This document shows, one piece after another, positions 7,005 to 15,063 of a DNA stretch of 22,236 bases (position 1 is the stretch's first letter; every line of letters starts with the position of its first letter). Source of the stretch: AC-69 sp046728055 (GTDB taxonomy: Bacteria > Actinomycetota > UBA4738 > HRBIN12); the NCBI GenBank assembly GCA_046728055.1, contig JBKPDU010000131.1, positions 1 to 22,236 on the forward strand, given 5' to 3'. A program made the translations under genes and the position numbers. Below the pieces are notes generated by a model. The model was not told the origin of the DNA and did not search any database. It worked only from the letters and a program-made list of their open reading frames with translations.

Positions 7005-8456
7005 GTGAGGCGGGTCCTGCGGATGCTCCGGAGCCCCTGGGTCCGGGGGGCGGTCGCGGCGGCCGGCGCTCCGGCGGCCGCGACCCTCCTGGCGCTGTCG
7101 TTCCACGGCGGGGACGCGAGCGCGGTGTCGATCTACATCCTGGCGGTGGTGGCCGCCACGGCCGTGGGCGGACTGTGGACCGGCCTGGCCTCGGCCGTCC
7201 TTTCGTTCCTCGGCCTGAACTTCTTCTTCACGCCGCCGCGGCACACGTTCCGGGTGAGCAAGGGGGAGGACCTGGTCGCGTTGATCGTGTTTCTCATCGT
7301 GGCCGTGATCGTCGGGTCCCTCCTGGCCCGAGCCCTTGAGGAGCGCAACCGAGCCTCACGCCGGGAGCGGGAGACCCGGCTCCTCAACTACTTCGCGTCC
7401 AAGCTTCTCTCGGGGGATCCGCTCAGCAGGGTGCTCAACGACTTCGCCAACGCCCTCCTCGAACCCTTCTCGCTCGCTCGGTGTGAGATCCACGTGCGAG
7501 CCGACGACCTCGCTCTGGACGGCAAGGCCGAACGAGCCGACGTCGCGGAAGGCGTACAGGTCGCCGTGCCGCTGGTCGTGGGGAAGGTCGAGCTCGGAAC
7601 TCTCATCGCCGTCCGCCGTGCGGGACTCGACCCCCCGGCCGGCGACGACCGCGCGCTGCTGGAGGCCTGCGCCAAGCAGGTGGCGGTAGCGGTGGAGCGC
7701 ACCCGCCTGGACAAGCAGGTGGAGGGGGCTCGCCTGGACGCCGAGACCAACCAGCTTCGCGCGGCGATGTTCTCGTCCGTGACGCACGACCTTCGGACCC
7801 CGCTGGCCTCCATCAAGGCCGGAGTCACCAGCCTGCTCGACGAGGAGGTGACTCTTCGACACGAGCAGCGGCAAGAGCTCCTTCGCACCATCCTCCAGGA
7901 GACCGACCGACTGAACCGGCTGGTCGGCAACATCCTGGACCTGGCCAGGGTCCGGGCCGGCGCGCTGGTCCCCGCGAAGCAGCCCACCGCGATCGACGAC
8001 GTGATCGAGTCGGTTCTGCATCGGATGGCGCCAACACTCTCGCGTGTCCGCGTTCGAACTCTGGTGCGTCCGGACCTGCCCGAGGTGCCGATGGATCCGG
8101 TCCAGATCGATCAGGTCTTGTCGAACCTGTTGGAGAACGCGGCTCGATTCACCCCTCCCGGTGGCGAGATCCTGATCGCGGCGGCCCCCTGGCAGCGATC
8201 GGTGCGGGTCCGGGTTGTGGACCAGGGACCGGGGATCCCTGCGGCCGAGCGGGAACGGGTCTTCGAACCATTCTTCCGAGACGATGCTGGAGACGTGCGA
8301 ACCGGCAGCGGCTTGGGTCTGGCCATCGCCCGGGCCGTGGTGCTGGCGCATGGAGGCCGGATCTGGATCGAGGGATCCCCCGCGGGTGGCACCGCCGTGG
8401 TCTTCGAGCTTCCTGTGGGCGACACCCGACGCGTCAGACAGGAGCCCTCTGCGTGA
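7005..8456 (+). CDS. DUF4118 (KdpD-like) sensor histidine kinase
   Basis: A 483-residue membrane sensor kinase. Residues about 12-112 form four hydrophobic segments of the DUF4118 type found in KdpD, including the diagnostic NFFFTPPRHTFRV. Residues about 125-235 look like a GAF-type sensor module. The HisKA box FSSVTHDLRTPLASI carries the phospho-acceptor His261. The ATPase domain has the N box LSNLLENAARFTPPGG, the G1 box DQGPGIP and the G2 box GSGLGLAI. It lacks the N-terminal KdpD and USP domains of E. coli KdpD (about 890 residues), so the signal must enter through the membrane or GAF part. GTG start at 7005; no strong Shine-Dalgarno, possibly leaderless. Its TGA overlaps the GTG of the regulator gene (8453-8456), so the two are translationally coupled. 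Likely controls the adjacent K+ permeases. Confidence 0.92.
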   Translation: MRRVLRMLRSPWVRGAVAAAGAPAAATLLALSFHGGDASAVSIYILAVVAATAVGGLWTGLASAVLSFLGLNFFFTPPRHTFRVSKGEDLVALIVFLIVAVIVGSLLARALEERNRASRRERETRLLNYFASKLLSGDPLSRVLNDFANALLEPFSLARCEIHVRADDLALDGKAERADVAEGVQVAVPLVVGKVELGTLIAVRRAGLDPPAGDDRALLEACAKQVAVAVERTRLDKQVEGARLDAETNQLRAAMFSSVTHDLRTPLASIKAGVTSLLDEEVTLRHEQRQELLRTILQETDRLNRLVGNILDLARVRAGALVPAKQPTAIDDVIESVLHRMAPTLSRVRVRTLVRPDLPEVPMDPVQIDQVLSNLLENAARFTPPGGEILIAAAPWQRSVRVRVVDQGPGIPAAERERVFEPFFRDDAGDVRTGSGLGLAIARAVVLAHGGRIWIEGSPAGGTAVVFELPVGDTRRVRQEPSA

Positions 8457-9122
8457 CCACCATTCTGGTGGTCGACGACGAGCCGCAAATCCGCCGGGCC
8501 CTCAGGACCAGCTTGGAGCTATATGGTGCTCACGGCCGGGACCGGTGAGGAAGCGGTGATGGGAGTGGCTGAGGCCTCCCCGGACCTGATGTTCCTGGAC
8601 CTCGGGCTCCCCGACCTGGATGGCATGGAGGTGATCCGGCGGGTCCGCTCCTTCTCCGAGATTCCGGTCATCGTCCTGTCGGTCCGCGACCGTCAGGCCG
8701 ACAAAGTGTCGGCCCTGGACGCCGGCGCGGACGACTACGTTGCCAAGCCGTTCGGCATGGAGGAGCTGCTGGCTCGGCTGCGGGCCCAGCTCCGCCGGGC
8801 TCTGCCAGAAGAGGCAGGCCCCGTGCTCCGCTTCGGTGACCTCCAAGTCGATCTGGCCCGGCAGCTGGTGATACTGAGCGGGGCGCCCGTTCACCTGACC
8901 AGAACGGAGTACGCGTTGCTCGAGGCGTTCGTCACCAACCCGGGCAAACTCCTTACGCACCAATGGCTCCTTCGAAGGGTGTGGGGTCGGGGATATGGGG
9001 AGGAGAGCCACTACCTCCGGGTCTACGTGCGGGCCCCGCGGCGGAAGCTCGGGGACCAAGCGGCGGCCCCGGCCCTCATCCTCACCGAGCCAGGCGTCGG
9101 CTACCGCTGGATCGCCGAGTAG
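8453..9122 (+). pseudogene. KdpE-like OmpR-family response regulator, interrupted by a frameshift
   Basis: Two frames together encode a KdpE-type regulator. The first, from GTG 8453, encodes VTTILVVDDEPQIRRALRTS and continues to LELYG, with the acidic pair of a receiver domain, and meets TGA at 8546-8548. The second is open from before 8523 to TAG 9120-9122 and holds the phospho-acceptor Asp (codon 8598, FLDLGLPDLDG), the conserved Lys (YVAKPFG) and a complete winged-helix DNA-binding domain (LTRTEYALLEAF, SHYLRVYV, TEPGVGYRW). The junction is near 8522-8530. Compared with KdpE proteins about two residues are missing there, so an 8-base deletion would explain it; a sequencing or assembly error is equally possible. 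ATG 8523 has GGAG at 8514-8517 and could restart translation, but that product lacks the first strand and the acidic pair. Without the lesion the protein would be about 226 residues, the usual KdpE length. Confidence 0.82.
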
Positions 9123-9128
9123 TCCAAC

Positions 9129-9134
9129 TAGAAT
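9129..9134 (+). promoter_or_regulatory. Candidate -10 element of a leaderless promoter for the second KimA-like gene
   Basis: TAGAAT begins 6 bases after the regulator stop and ends 8 bases before GTG 9143. A TANNNT box 6-8 bases from a start codon without a Shine-Dalgarno is the pattern of leaderless transcripts in actinobacteria. No clear -35 box is visible. It would let the permeases be made independently of the broken regulator gene. Low confidence. Confidence 0.35.
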
Positions 9135-9142
9135 CGCCGGAC

Positions 9143-11485
9143 GTGGCCACCCACGTCGGACGTCGTCCCGTCTCCGGGGGCTTGCTGAAGCGCCTCCTGG
9201 TTGGACGAGCCCTGGCCACACACAAGCAGGAGCACCAGCTCCTGCCGAAGTCCCTGGCTCTCCCGGTGTTCTCCTCCGATGCACTGTCCTCCGTGGCCTA
9301 CGCAACCGAGGAGTTGATGCTCGTGCTGGTGGCTGCGGGCGCGACCGCTCTTGCCCTGAACCTCCCGATCGCTCTGGCCATCGCGGGGCTCATGATCATC
9401 GTGGTCACGTCCTACCGCCAGACCGTTCGCGCGTATCCCCGTGGCGGCGGCTCGTACATCGTGGCCCGGGAGAACCTGGGGACGATCCCCGGGCTGGTTG
9501 CCGCCGCGGCCATCCTCACTGACTACGTCCTGACCGTCGCCGTCAGCGTCACCGCTGGGACCATCGCCATAACGTCGGCCCTTCCGGAGCTCGCCGAGCA
9601 CAAGGTCGGACTGGCCCTTCTCTTCGTGGCGTTCATCACGCTCGTCAACCTTCGCGGCGTTCGGGAGGCGGGGTCGTTCTTCGCCCTCCCGACCTATGGG
9701 TTCGTGGCCATGGTGCTGTTCACGTTGGCTGTGGGCCTCGTGCGGTGTCTGGGTGGGTGCCCCACCGCCTTGACGTCCACGCTGCTGCTGGAACAGGAGA
9801 CCGGGCTCACGCTGTTCCTGGTGCTGAAGGCCTTCTCGTCTGGGGCCACGGCTCTGACCGGCGTGGAGGCTATCGCGGACGGCGTGCAGGCCTTCCGCCG
9901 TCCGCAATCGAGGAACGCCGCAGCCACGCTCAGCATCATGGCCGCCATCAGCATCACGATGTTCCTCGGGATCACCGTTCTTGCCCGGCTGCTCGACGTC
10001 CGCGTAACGCACGAGATCGCGACGTCGAAGTCCGTCCTCGCGCAGATCGGGCAGACAGTGTTCGGGGCCGGCGATCCGCTGTTCTACCTGCTGCAGGCGT
10101 TCACCGCGGGGATCCTCGTGCTCGCCGCGAACACGTCCTTCCAGGACTTTCCCCGACTGTCTTCCATCCTCGCCAGGGACCGGTTCATGCCGTCGCAGTT
10201 CCGTAACCGCGGTGACCGGCTCGTGTTTTCGAATGGTGTGCTCGTCCTGGCCGGGCTGGCTTCCCTGCTCGTCTGGGTGTTCGACGCCAACCTGACCCGG
10301 TTGATCCAGCTGTACGTGGTCGGCGTGTTCACGGCCTTCACGTTGTCCCAGGCCGGGATGGTGGTCCGGTGGATAAGGGTCAAGGGACCGAACTGGCAGC
10401 GCAGCGCGATCATCAACGGCGTCGGGGCCACGGCGACTGGCATCGTCCTGGTCATCGTGACCATCACCAAGTTCCGGGGCGGGGCATGGATCGTGATCTC
10501 GGCCATCCCCGTGATCGTGGCGTTCTTCCTCGCCGTCCACCGCCACTATGTTCGGGTTGGGGAAGCTCTCCAGGCCGGCGGCCTGTCGGCCAAGCGGGAG
10601 GCGCGAAACACCTTCATCGTGGTCGTCCCCGACCTCGGCCCGGCGACCGTCGACGCAGTGGGCTACCTTCGGGCCGTTCGGCCCGAGCGAATCCGGCCGT
10701 TGTGGGTGGGTCGGGGGGCCGCGTTCCCCGCGGCGGCCTCCGAGTGGAAGCTGCGCTGCCCTCGTCTTGGAAGCCTGGAGCTCCTGCCGGAAGGCGATGA
10801 GCACCTCGTTCGCGAGCTGCGGCGATATCTGCATTGGATGGATCGCGAGCCAGGGGACTTCGTGACGGTGGTCCTGCCCGAGCTCCTGTCTGGGCGGTCG
10901 TGGCTCCAGTTCCTCCGCCATCGGTCGGCGCTCCTGGTCAAGACCTCCCTGCTGTTCGAGGAGGGAGTTGTGGTCACCAACGTCCCGCTGCTTCCCGAAG
11001 AGCGGCTCGCCGCCGAGGCGCATGCCGAGCGTCCGGTCGAACCTAACCGGAACGTGGTCGTGATCCCGCTGTCCGCCGTCCACGACGCCACGGTCAGGGC
11101 CGTGGTGTACGCCAAGTCGCTCAACCCGGCGGCGATCGAAGGCCTGTTCTTCATGACCGACCCGGAGGAGACGGGTCCGATCGTCGATGCCTGGCACGAT
11201 CGCGGGATCGACGTACCGCTCATCCTGGCCGAGGCTCCATTCCGGAACCTGGGAGAACCCCTCCTCGACGAGATCAGGAAGCACACTGGCCGAATCGACA
11301 CGGTCGTCACCGTGGTCCTGCCGGAGCTGATCGCCGCGCATTGGTGGGAGAACCTGCTGCACAATCAGACCGCCTTCTACTTCAAGCGGCTGCTCCTGTT
11401 CGAGCCGGACGTGGTCGTGACCAGCGTTCCGGTCCACCTCCGGCGATCGGTGGAGCGAGGCATCGCTCCCGCCGTGTCAGCATAG
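9143..11485 (+). CDS. KimA-like APC-superfamily permease (probable K+/H+ symporter), tandem copy A, with two USP-like domains
   Basis: A 780-residue permease. The GTG at 9143 is preferred since an upstream extension to 8963 would lie wholly inside the regulator gene. About 12 helices span residues 40-470. KimA-type ion-site residues are all present: SSDALSSVAYATEE (Asp46, Tyr53), LTDYVLTVAVSV (Asp127, Tyr128, Ser135) and ALTGVEAI (Thr239, Glu242). Other shared segments are YPRGGGSYIVARENLG, ILARDRFMPSQF, NRGDRLVFSNG and FTLSQAGM. The tail has two USP-like alpha/beta units (about 488-616 and 636-766). Only the second keeps the KimA-like LLHNQTAFYFK (738 on); the first has LRHRSALLVK. A CLGGC pair (Cys202, Cys206) lies in a loop between helices. 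It is the closest paralogue of the next gene, which starts 11 bases on. K+ transport is inferred from family and context; amino-acid transport is the alternative. Confidence 0.86.
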   Translation: MATHVGRRPVSGGLLKRLLVGRALATHKQEHQLLPKSLALPVFSSDALSSVAYATEELMLVLVAAGATALALNLPIALAIAGLMIIVVTSYRQTVRAYPRGGGSYIVARENLGTIPGLVAAAAILTDYVLTVAVSVTAGTIAITSALPELAEHKVGLALLFVAFITLVNLRGVREAGSFFALPTYGFVAMVLFTLAVGLVRCLGGCPTALTSTLLLEQETGLTLFLVLKAFSSGATALTGVEAIADGVQAFRRPQSRNAAATLSIMAAISITMFLGITVLARLLDVRVTHEIATSKSVLAQIGQTVFGAGDPLFYLLQAFTAGILVLAANTSFQDFPRLSSILARDRFMPSQFRNRGDRLVFSNGVLVLAGLASLLVWVFDANLTRLIQLYVVGVFTAFTLSQAGMVVRWIRVKGPNWQRSAIINGVGATATGIVLVIVTITKFRGGAWIVISAIPVIVAFFLAVHRHYVRVGEALQAGGLSAKREARNTFIVVVPDLGPATVDAVGYLRAVRPERIRPLWVGRGAAFPAAASEWKLRCPRLGSLELLPEGDEHLVRELRRYLHWMDREPGDFVTVVLPELLSGRSWLQFLRHRSALLVKTSLLFEEGVVVTNVPLLPEERLAAEAHAERPVEPNRNVVVIPLSAVHDATVRAVVYAKSLNPAAIEGLFFMTDPEETGPIVDAWHDRGIDVPLILAEAPFRNLGEPLLDEIRKHTGRIDTVVTVVLPELIAAHWWENLLHNQTAFYFKRLLLFEPDVVVTSVPVHLRRSVERGIAPAVSA

Positions 11486-11496
11486 GTTCGGTGCCG

Positions 11497-13824
11497 ATGT
11501 CTCAATCCACGATCCCCCGAACGACGACCGCAGGCAGTCTGCTGAAGCGGATCCTGGTGGGGCGCCCCATGGCCTCCCACCAGATCGAGCACACACTGCT
11601 GCCGAAGGTGCTGGCGCTTCCGGTGTTCTCCTCGGACGCGCTTTCCTCGGTGGCGTACGCGACAGAGGAAATCCTCCGGGTGCTACTCGGGGTGACCGCT
11701 GCGGCGCTCGCCTATCGATACGTGATGCCGATCGCCATCGCCATCGGAACGCTCATGTTGATCGTCGTGGCCTCTTATCGGCAGACCGTACGGGCGTACC
11801 CGAACGGAGGCGGGGCCTACATCGTGAGCAAGGAGAACCTGGGGACACTGCCCGGCCTGGTGGCGGCGGGCGCGCTGCTCACCGATTACGTCCTCACCGT
11901 CTCGGTCTCGGTGGTCGCAGGCGTGTTCGCTCTCACCTCGGCCGCGACCGAGCTCCTGCCATTCCGGATCGAGCTCTCGATCGGCTTCGTCCTGCTCATC
12001 ACCCTGGCCAACCTGCGAGGCGTGCGCGAATCGGGCACGCTGTTCGCCGTTCCGACGTACGCCTTCATCGCCTCGATCGTCACGATGATCGGCGTGGGCC
12101 TGCTCCGGTGTCTCGGGGGATGCCCGTCGGCCGAGTCGATCGTCCCGGCGGCCGACCTGGCGCGCGTGGCCGGACCCATCGGGCTGTTCGTCATCCTGCG
12201 TGCCTTCTCCTCGGGCTCCACGGCCCTCACCGGGGTCGAGGCCATCTCGAACGGCGTGCCTGCCTTCCGACGGCCACAGGCCAGGAACGCCGCCGAGACT
12301 CTGGCCATCATGGGGACCATCGCCATCACCATGTTCCTGGGCATCTCCTTCCTGGCGAGCCGGATGCAGGTGACGGTGAGCGACGAGCGGTCGGTGGTGG
12401 CTCAGATCGCCCATGCGGTGTTCGGCGGCGGATTCCTCTTCTACACGGTCCAGATCTTTACGACGGCCATCCTCGTCCTGGCGGCGAACACCTCCTACCA
12501 GGACTTCCCTCGACTGTCGGCCATCCTGGCGCGGGACCGGTTCCTCCCCCGCCAGTTCGCCAACCGGGGCGACCGGCTGGTGTTCTCCAACGGCGTCGTG
12601 GTCCTGACCGCGCTGGCCTGCCTGCTGATCGTGGTCTTCGATGCCGACCTCACACGCCTGATCCAGCTGTACGTGGTTGGCGTGTTCACGTCCTTCACGT
12701 TGTCACAGGCCGGAATGGTGCGCCATTGGCTGAAGGAGAAGGGGAAGGGACAGAACGCGGCCCGCGGCTGGCGCCGTTCCATCGTCATCAACGGGATCGG
12801 GGCGACCACCACGGCCCTCGTCCTCGGCGTCGTGACCTACACCAAGTTCAGGCACGGGGCGTGGATCGTCGTCGCGGCGATGCCGTTCATCGTGATGATG
12901 TTCCTGTCCATCCACCGGCACTACGAGGCCGTGTCTCGTGAGCTCCGGCGTGGCACGGTTCGAGCAGGCGAGGTGGGGGTGAACCATATCGTGCTGCTGG
13001 TCCTGAACCTCGACGTCGCCACGGCGGAAGCGGTGGGGGCCATCCGATCGATCCGACCGACCGAGTGGCGCGTCGTCTATCCATCGAACCAGGGGATCCC
13101 GGCCGAGCTCAGGGACCGGTGGCGCGACTTCTCCATGGGTGCGCCCGACCTCGAACCGCTGCCGGTCCCCGATGAAGACCTCCTCGGAGCCGTCCGACGA
13201 TATGTACGAAGGATCGACCGGGGCCCCAACGACTTCGTGAACGTGTTCGTCCCCGAGGTCGTCCGGGAGGGACTGCCGACCTACCTGATCCGGCGACGGG
13301 CCTTGGTTCGGCTGAAGGCGGGTCTGCTTCGGGAGCCCAACATCGTGGTCACCGATGTACCGGTATTCGTGGAGGACGGACGGCCCGCTAGCGTGGACGG
13401 CCGGCCGCTCATCCCCAGCCGGACGGTGGCGCTCGCCTTTGTCGCTGGGGTGCACGACGGCACCATCCGTGCCCTGAACTACGCGGCGTCGCTTGAGGCG
13501 TCGGAGACCCGGGCGGTGTACTTCGACCTTGACCCGGAGGCTGCCCAACGGATGCAAGAAGAGTGGGGGGAACGGGGCTGCCGGATCCCGCTCGACATCG
13601 TGGAGGCCCCGTTCCGGGACCTGACGGGGCCCATCCTGGAGGAGGTCCGCCGGTTCACGTCGCGCCCCGACACCGTGGTGATCGTGGTCCTCCCCGAGTT
13701 CGTGGTCCGAAAGTGGCGACATTGGCTTCTGCACAATCAGGCGGCGTTGTTCGTCAAGCGCCTGCTCCTGTACGAACCACGGGTGGTCCTGTCGAGCGTC
13801 CCCTTCGCCCTGGAGGAGGCGTGA
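11497..13824 (+). CDS. KimA-like APC-superfamily permease (probable K+/H+ symporter), tandem copy B, with two USP-like domains
   Basis: A 775-residue permease, a tandem paralogue of the preceding gene; the opening segments (LLKRILVGR, then LLPKVLALPVFSSDALSSVA) align without gaps. The ATG at 11497 is used, 11 bases after the previous stop; the open frame extends further upstream only through the preceding gene. Ion-site residues are Asp47, Tyr54, Asp130, Tyr131, Ser138, Thr245 and Glu248. NTSYQDFPRLSAILARDRFL and NRGDRLVFSNGVVVL match KimA. CLGGC recurs (Cys205, Cys209). The tail again has two USP-like units (about 496-623 and 642-771); the first has lost the LHNQ motif (LIRRRALVRLK) and the second keeps LLHNQAALFVKRLL at 744. 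Its TGA shares one base with the ATG of the HD-domain gene, so the two are coupled. Divergence at nucleotide level shows the duplication is old. Confidence 0.86.
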   Translation: MSQSTIPRTTTAGSLLKRILVGRPMASHQIEHTLLPKVLALPVFSSDALSSVAYATEEILRVLLGVTAAALAYRYVMPIAIAIGTLMLIVVASYRQTVRAYPNGGGAYIVSKENLGTLPGLVAAGALLTDYVLTVSVSVVAGVFALTSAATELLPFRIELSIGFVLLITLANLRGVRESGTLFAVPTYAFIASIVTMIGVGLLRCLGGCPSAESIVPAADLARVAGPIGLFVILRAFSSGSTALTGVEAISNGVPAFRRPQARNAAETLAIMGTIAITMFLGISFLASRMQVTVSDERSVVAQIAHAVFGGGFLFYTVQIFTTAILVLAANTSYQDFPRLSAILARDRFLPRQFANRGDRLVFSNGVVVLTALACLLIVVFDADLTRLIQLYVVGVFTSFTLSQAGMVRHWLKEKGKGQNAARGWRRSIVINGIGATTTALVLGVVTYTKFRHGAWIVVAAMPFIVMMFLSIHRHYEAVSRELRRGTVRAGEVGVNHIVLLVLNLDVATAEAVGAIRSIRPTEWRVVYPSNQGIPAELRDRWRDFSMGAPDLEPLPVPDEDLLGAVRRYVRRIDRGPNDFVNVFVPEVVREGLPTYLIRRRALVRLKAGLLREPNIVVTDVPVFVEDGRPASVDGRPLIPSRTVALAFVAGVHDGTIRALNYAASLEASETRAVYFDLDPEAAQRMQEEWGERGCRIPLDIVEAPFRDLTGPILEEVRRFTSRPDTVVIVVLPEFVVRKWRHWLLHNQAALFVKRLLLYEPRVVLSSVPFALEEA

Positions 13825-14375
13825 TGGACCGAGACGCGGCCATCGAGCTGTGTAGGCGGAAGGCGGAGAAGGAAACCACTGTCCGCCACCTGATCTCGGT
13901 CGAGGGGGTGATGCGCGCCCTGGCTCGTCGCTTCGACGAGGACGAGGACCTGTGGGCCCTGACCGGGCTGTTCCACGACCTGGATCAGGACCAGACTCAC
14001 GACGATCCGGATCGTCATGCGTATCTCGCGGCGGAGTGGCTCCGGGAGGAGGGCGTGGACGAACGGGTGGTGAACGGGGTCCTGGCGCACGCCCACGAGC
14101 AGTTCCGGACCGACCTCATGTCCAGGGCCGTGGTCCATGCCGACGCGGTGGCCGGGCTGCTGGTGGCGGCTGCACTGGTCCGGCCGGAGAAGGCGGGGGG
14201 TATGAAGGTCTCCTCGGTCAAGAAGAAGCTGAAAGAGAAGGCGTTCGCCCCCGGCGTGAACCGTGACGAGGTCACCTCGGTCGAGGGGTCGATCGGGCTT
14301 TCCCTCGACGAATTCCTGGCCGTGGGGATCGACGGGCTCCAGGCGGTCGCGCCCGAGATCGGGCTCGCGCCCTGA
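13824..14375 (+). CDS. HD-superfamily hydrolase (COG2316-like), uncharacterised
   Basis: A 183-residue soluble protein of the HD metal-dependent phosphohydrolase superfamily. Likely metal ligands are His22 (RHLISVE), His51-Asp52 (LFHDLDQDQTHDDPDRH) and Asp107 (VVHADAVAG), with further histidines at 65, 89 and 91. The C-terminal half, ALVRPEKAGGMKVSSVKKKL and the following GSIGLSLDEFLAVGIDGL, matches my memory of the predicted-hydrolase family COG2316, which has no assigned substrate. ATG 13824 overlaps the permease stop as TGATG, with GGAGGAGG (13812-13819) just upstream, so it is surely translated with the permease. Its position at the end of the potassium operon suggests processing of a signalling nucleotide, but nothing in the sequence identifies the substrate. 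It ends 4 bases from the convergent DedA gene. Confidence 0.85.
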   Translation: MDRDAAIELCRRKAEKETTVRHLISVEGVMRALARRFDEDEDLWALTGLFHDLDQDQTHDDPDRHAYLAAEWLREEGVDERVVNGVLAHAHEQFRTDLMSRAVVHADAVAGLLVAAALVRPEKAGGMKVSSVKKKLKEKAFAPGVNRDEVTSVEGSIGLSLDEFLAVGIDGLQAVAPEIGLAP

Positions 14376-14379
14376 CGGC

Positions 14380-15063
14380 TCAACGGGAGGCCGGCTGGCG
14401 CTCCTCCGCTCGGTCCCCGGGTTCCGCAGGTGGAAGCGGGTTCGCCCGCAGATAGCGGATCCGGCGCCACACCCACCACGCCACGCCGGCCACCACGAGC
14501 ACGGCGACGAGCCAGGAAACGGGGCGAAGGAACCGCTCGACGCGGTCCCACCGTGCCCCCAGCTCGTACCCGAGGACGGCCAGCCCGAAGGTCCACGGCA
14601 GGCACCCGAGCAGCGTGTACAGGCTGAACTTCCAGACGTTCATCCGAGCCACCCCGGCGGGGAGGCTGATGAACGTTCGGACCACAGGGAGCAGCCGGCC
14701 AAAGAACACGGCCTGGTCCCCGTATCGGTCGAACCAGTCGTGGGCCCGGTCGATCTCGTGGGGCCTCAATAAGAGGTATCGGCCCCACCTGAGCACCAGC
14801 GGCCGGCCTCCCACGTAGCCCACCCCATAGGCCAGCCACGACCCGACCAGGTTGGCCACGGCCCCGACCAGGGCCACGGCCACCAGGTCCAGCTGCTGCT
14901 CGGGGGCCAGGAACGGCGCGCTGACCAGGGCCCCTCCGAACAGCATCGTGATCTCGCTGGGGATGGGCACGCAGGCGGATTCGAGCACCATGAGCAGGAA
15001 GATCGCGACGTAGCCGTACCTCGCGATCTCCTCCGTGATGAATTCTCCGAACAGGGCGAGCAC
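14380..15063 (-). CDS. DedA/SNARE-associated (VTT) family membrane protein
   Basis: A 227-residue inner-membrane protein of the DedA family, whose members act as lipid-carrier flippases (undecaprenyl phosphate or phosphatidylethanolamine) and affect envelope and proton-motive-force homeostasis. Visible family features are an N-terminal acidic re-entrant segment ESACVPIPSE (Glu28, Pro33, Pro35, Glu37), the glycine-rich GSWLAYGVGYVGGRP (74-88), and the signature FFGRLLPVVRTFISLPAG (Arg123, Pro126, Arg129, Gly137), then a final helix and a charged tail. The GTG at 15063 is chosen because the protein then starts directly before the first helix and GGAG lies about 8 bases upstream; the frame is open well beyond, but into the oppositely oriented topA gene. 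It is convergent with the HD gene and divergent from topA. The specific lipid substrate cannot be told. Confidence 0.88.
   Translation of the reverse strand: MLALFGEFITEEIARYGYVAIFLLMVLESACVPIPSEITMLFGGALVSAPFLAPEQQLDLVAVALVGAVANLVGSWLAYGVGYVGGRPLVLRWGRYLLLRPHEIDRAHDWFDRYGDQAVFFGRLLPVVRTFISLPAGVARMNVWKFSLYTLLGCLPWTFGLAVLGYELGARWDRVERFLRPVSWLVAVLVVAGVAWWVWRRIRYLRANPLPPAEPGDRAEERQPASR

Noticed and set aside
8511..8548. Programmed frameshift in the KdpE-like gene
   Set aside because: No obvious slippery run or stimulatory structure, and the reading-frame change coincides with apparently missing residues, which fits a deletion or read error better.
9128..11437. Long minus-strand open frame covering the second permease
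   Set aside because: Shadow of the real gene: composition dominated by His, Asp, Gly and Gln, no recognisable domain, no ribosome binding site.
4502..13824. Calling the three permeases amino-acid transporters
   Set aside because: The superfamily label allows it, but the KimA-type ion-site residues, the USP-like tail and the TrkA/KdpDE neighbours favour K+; I keep amino-acid transport only as the alternative.
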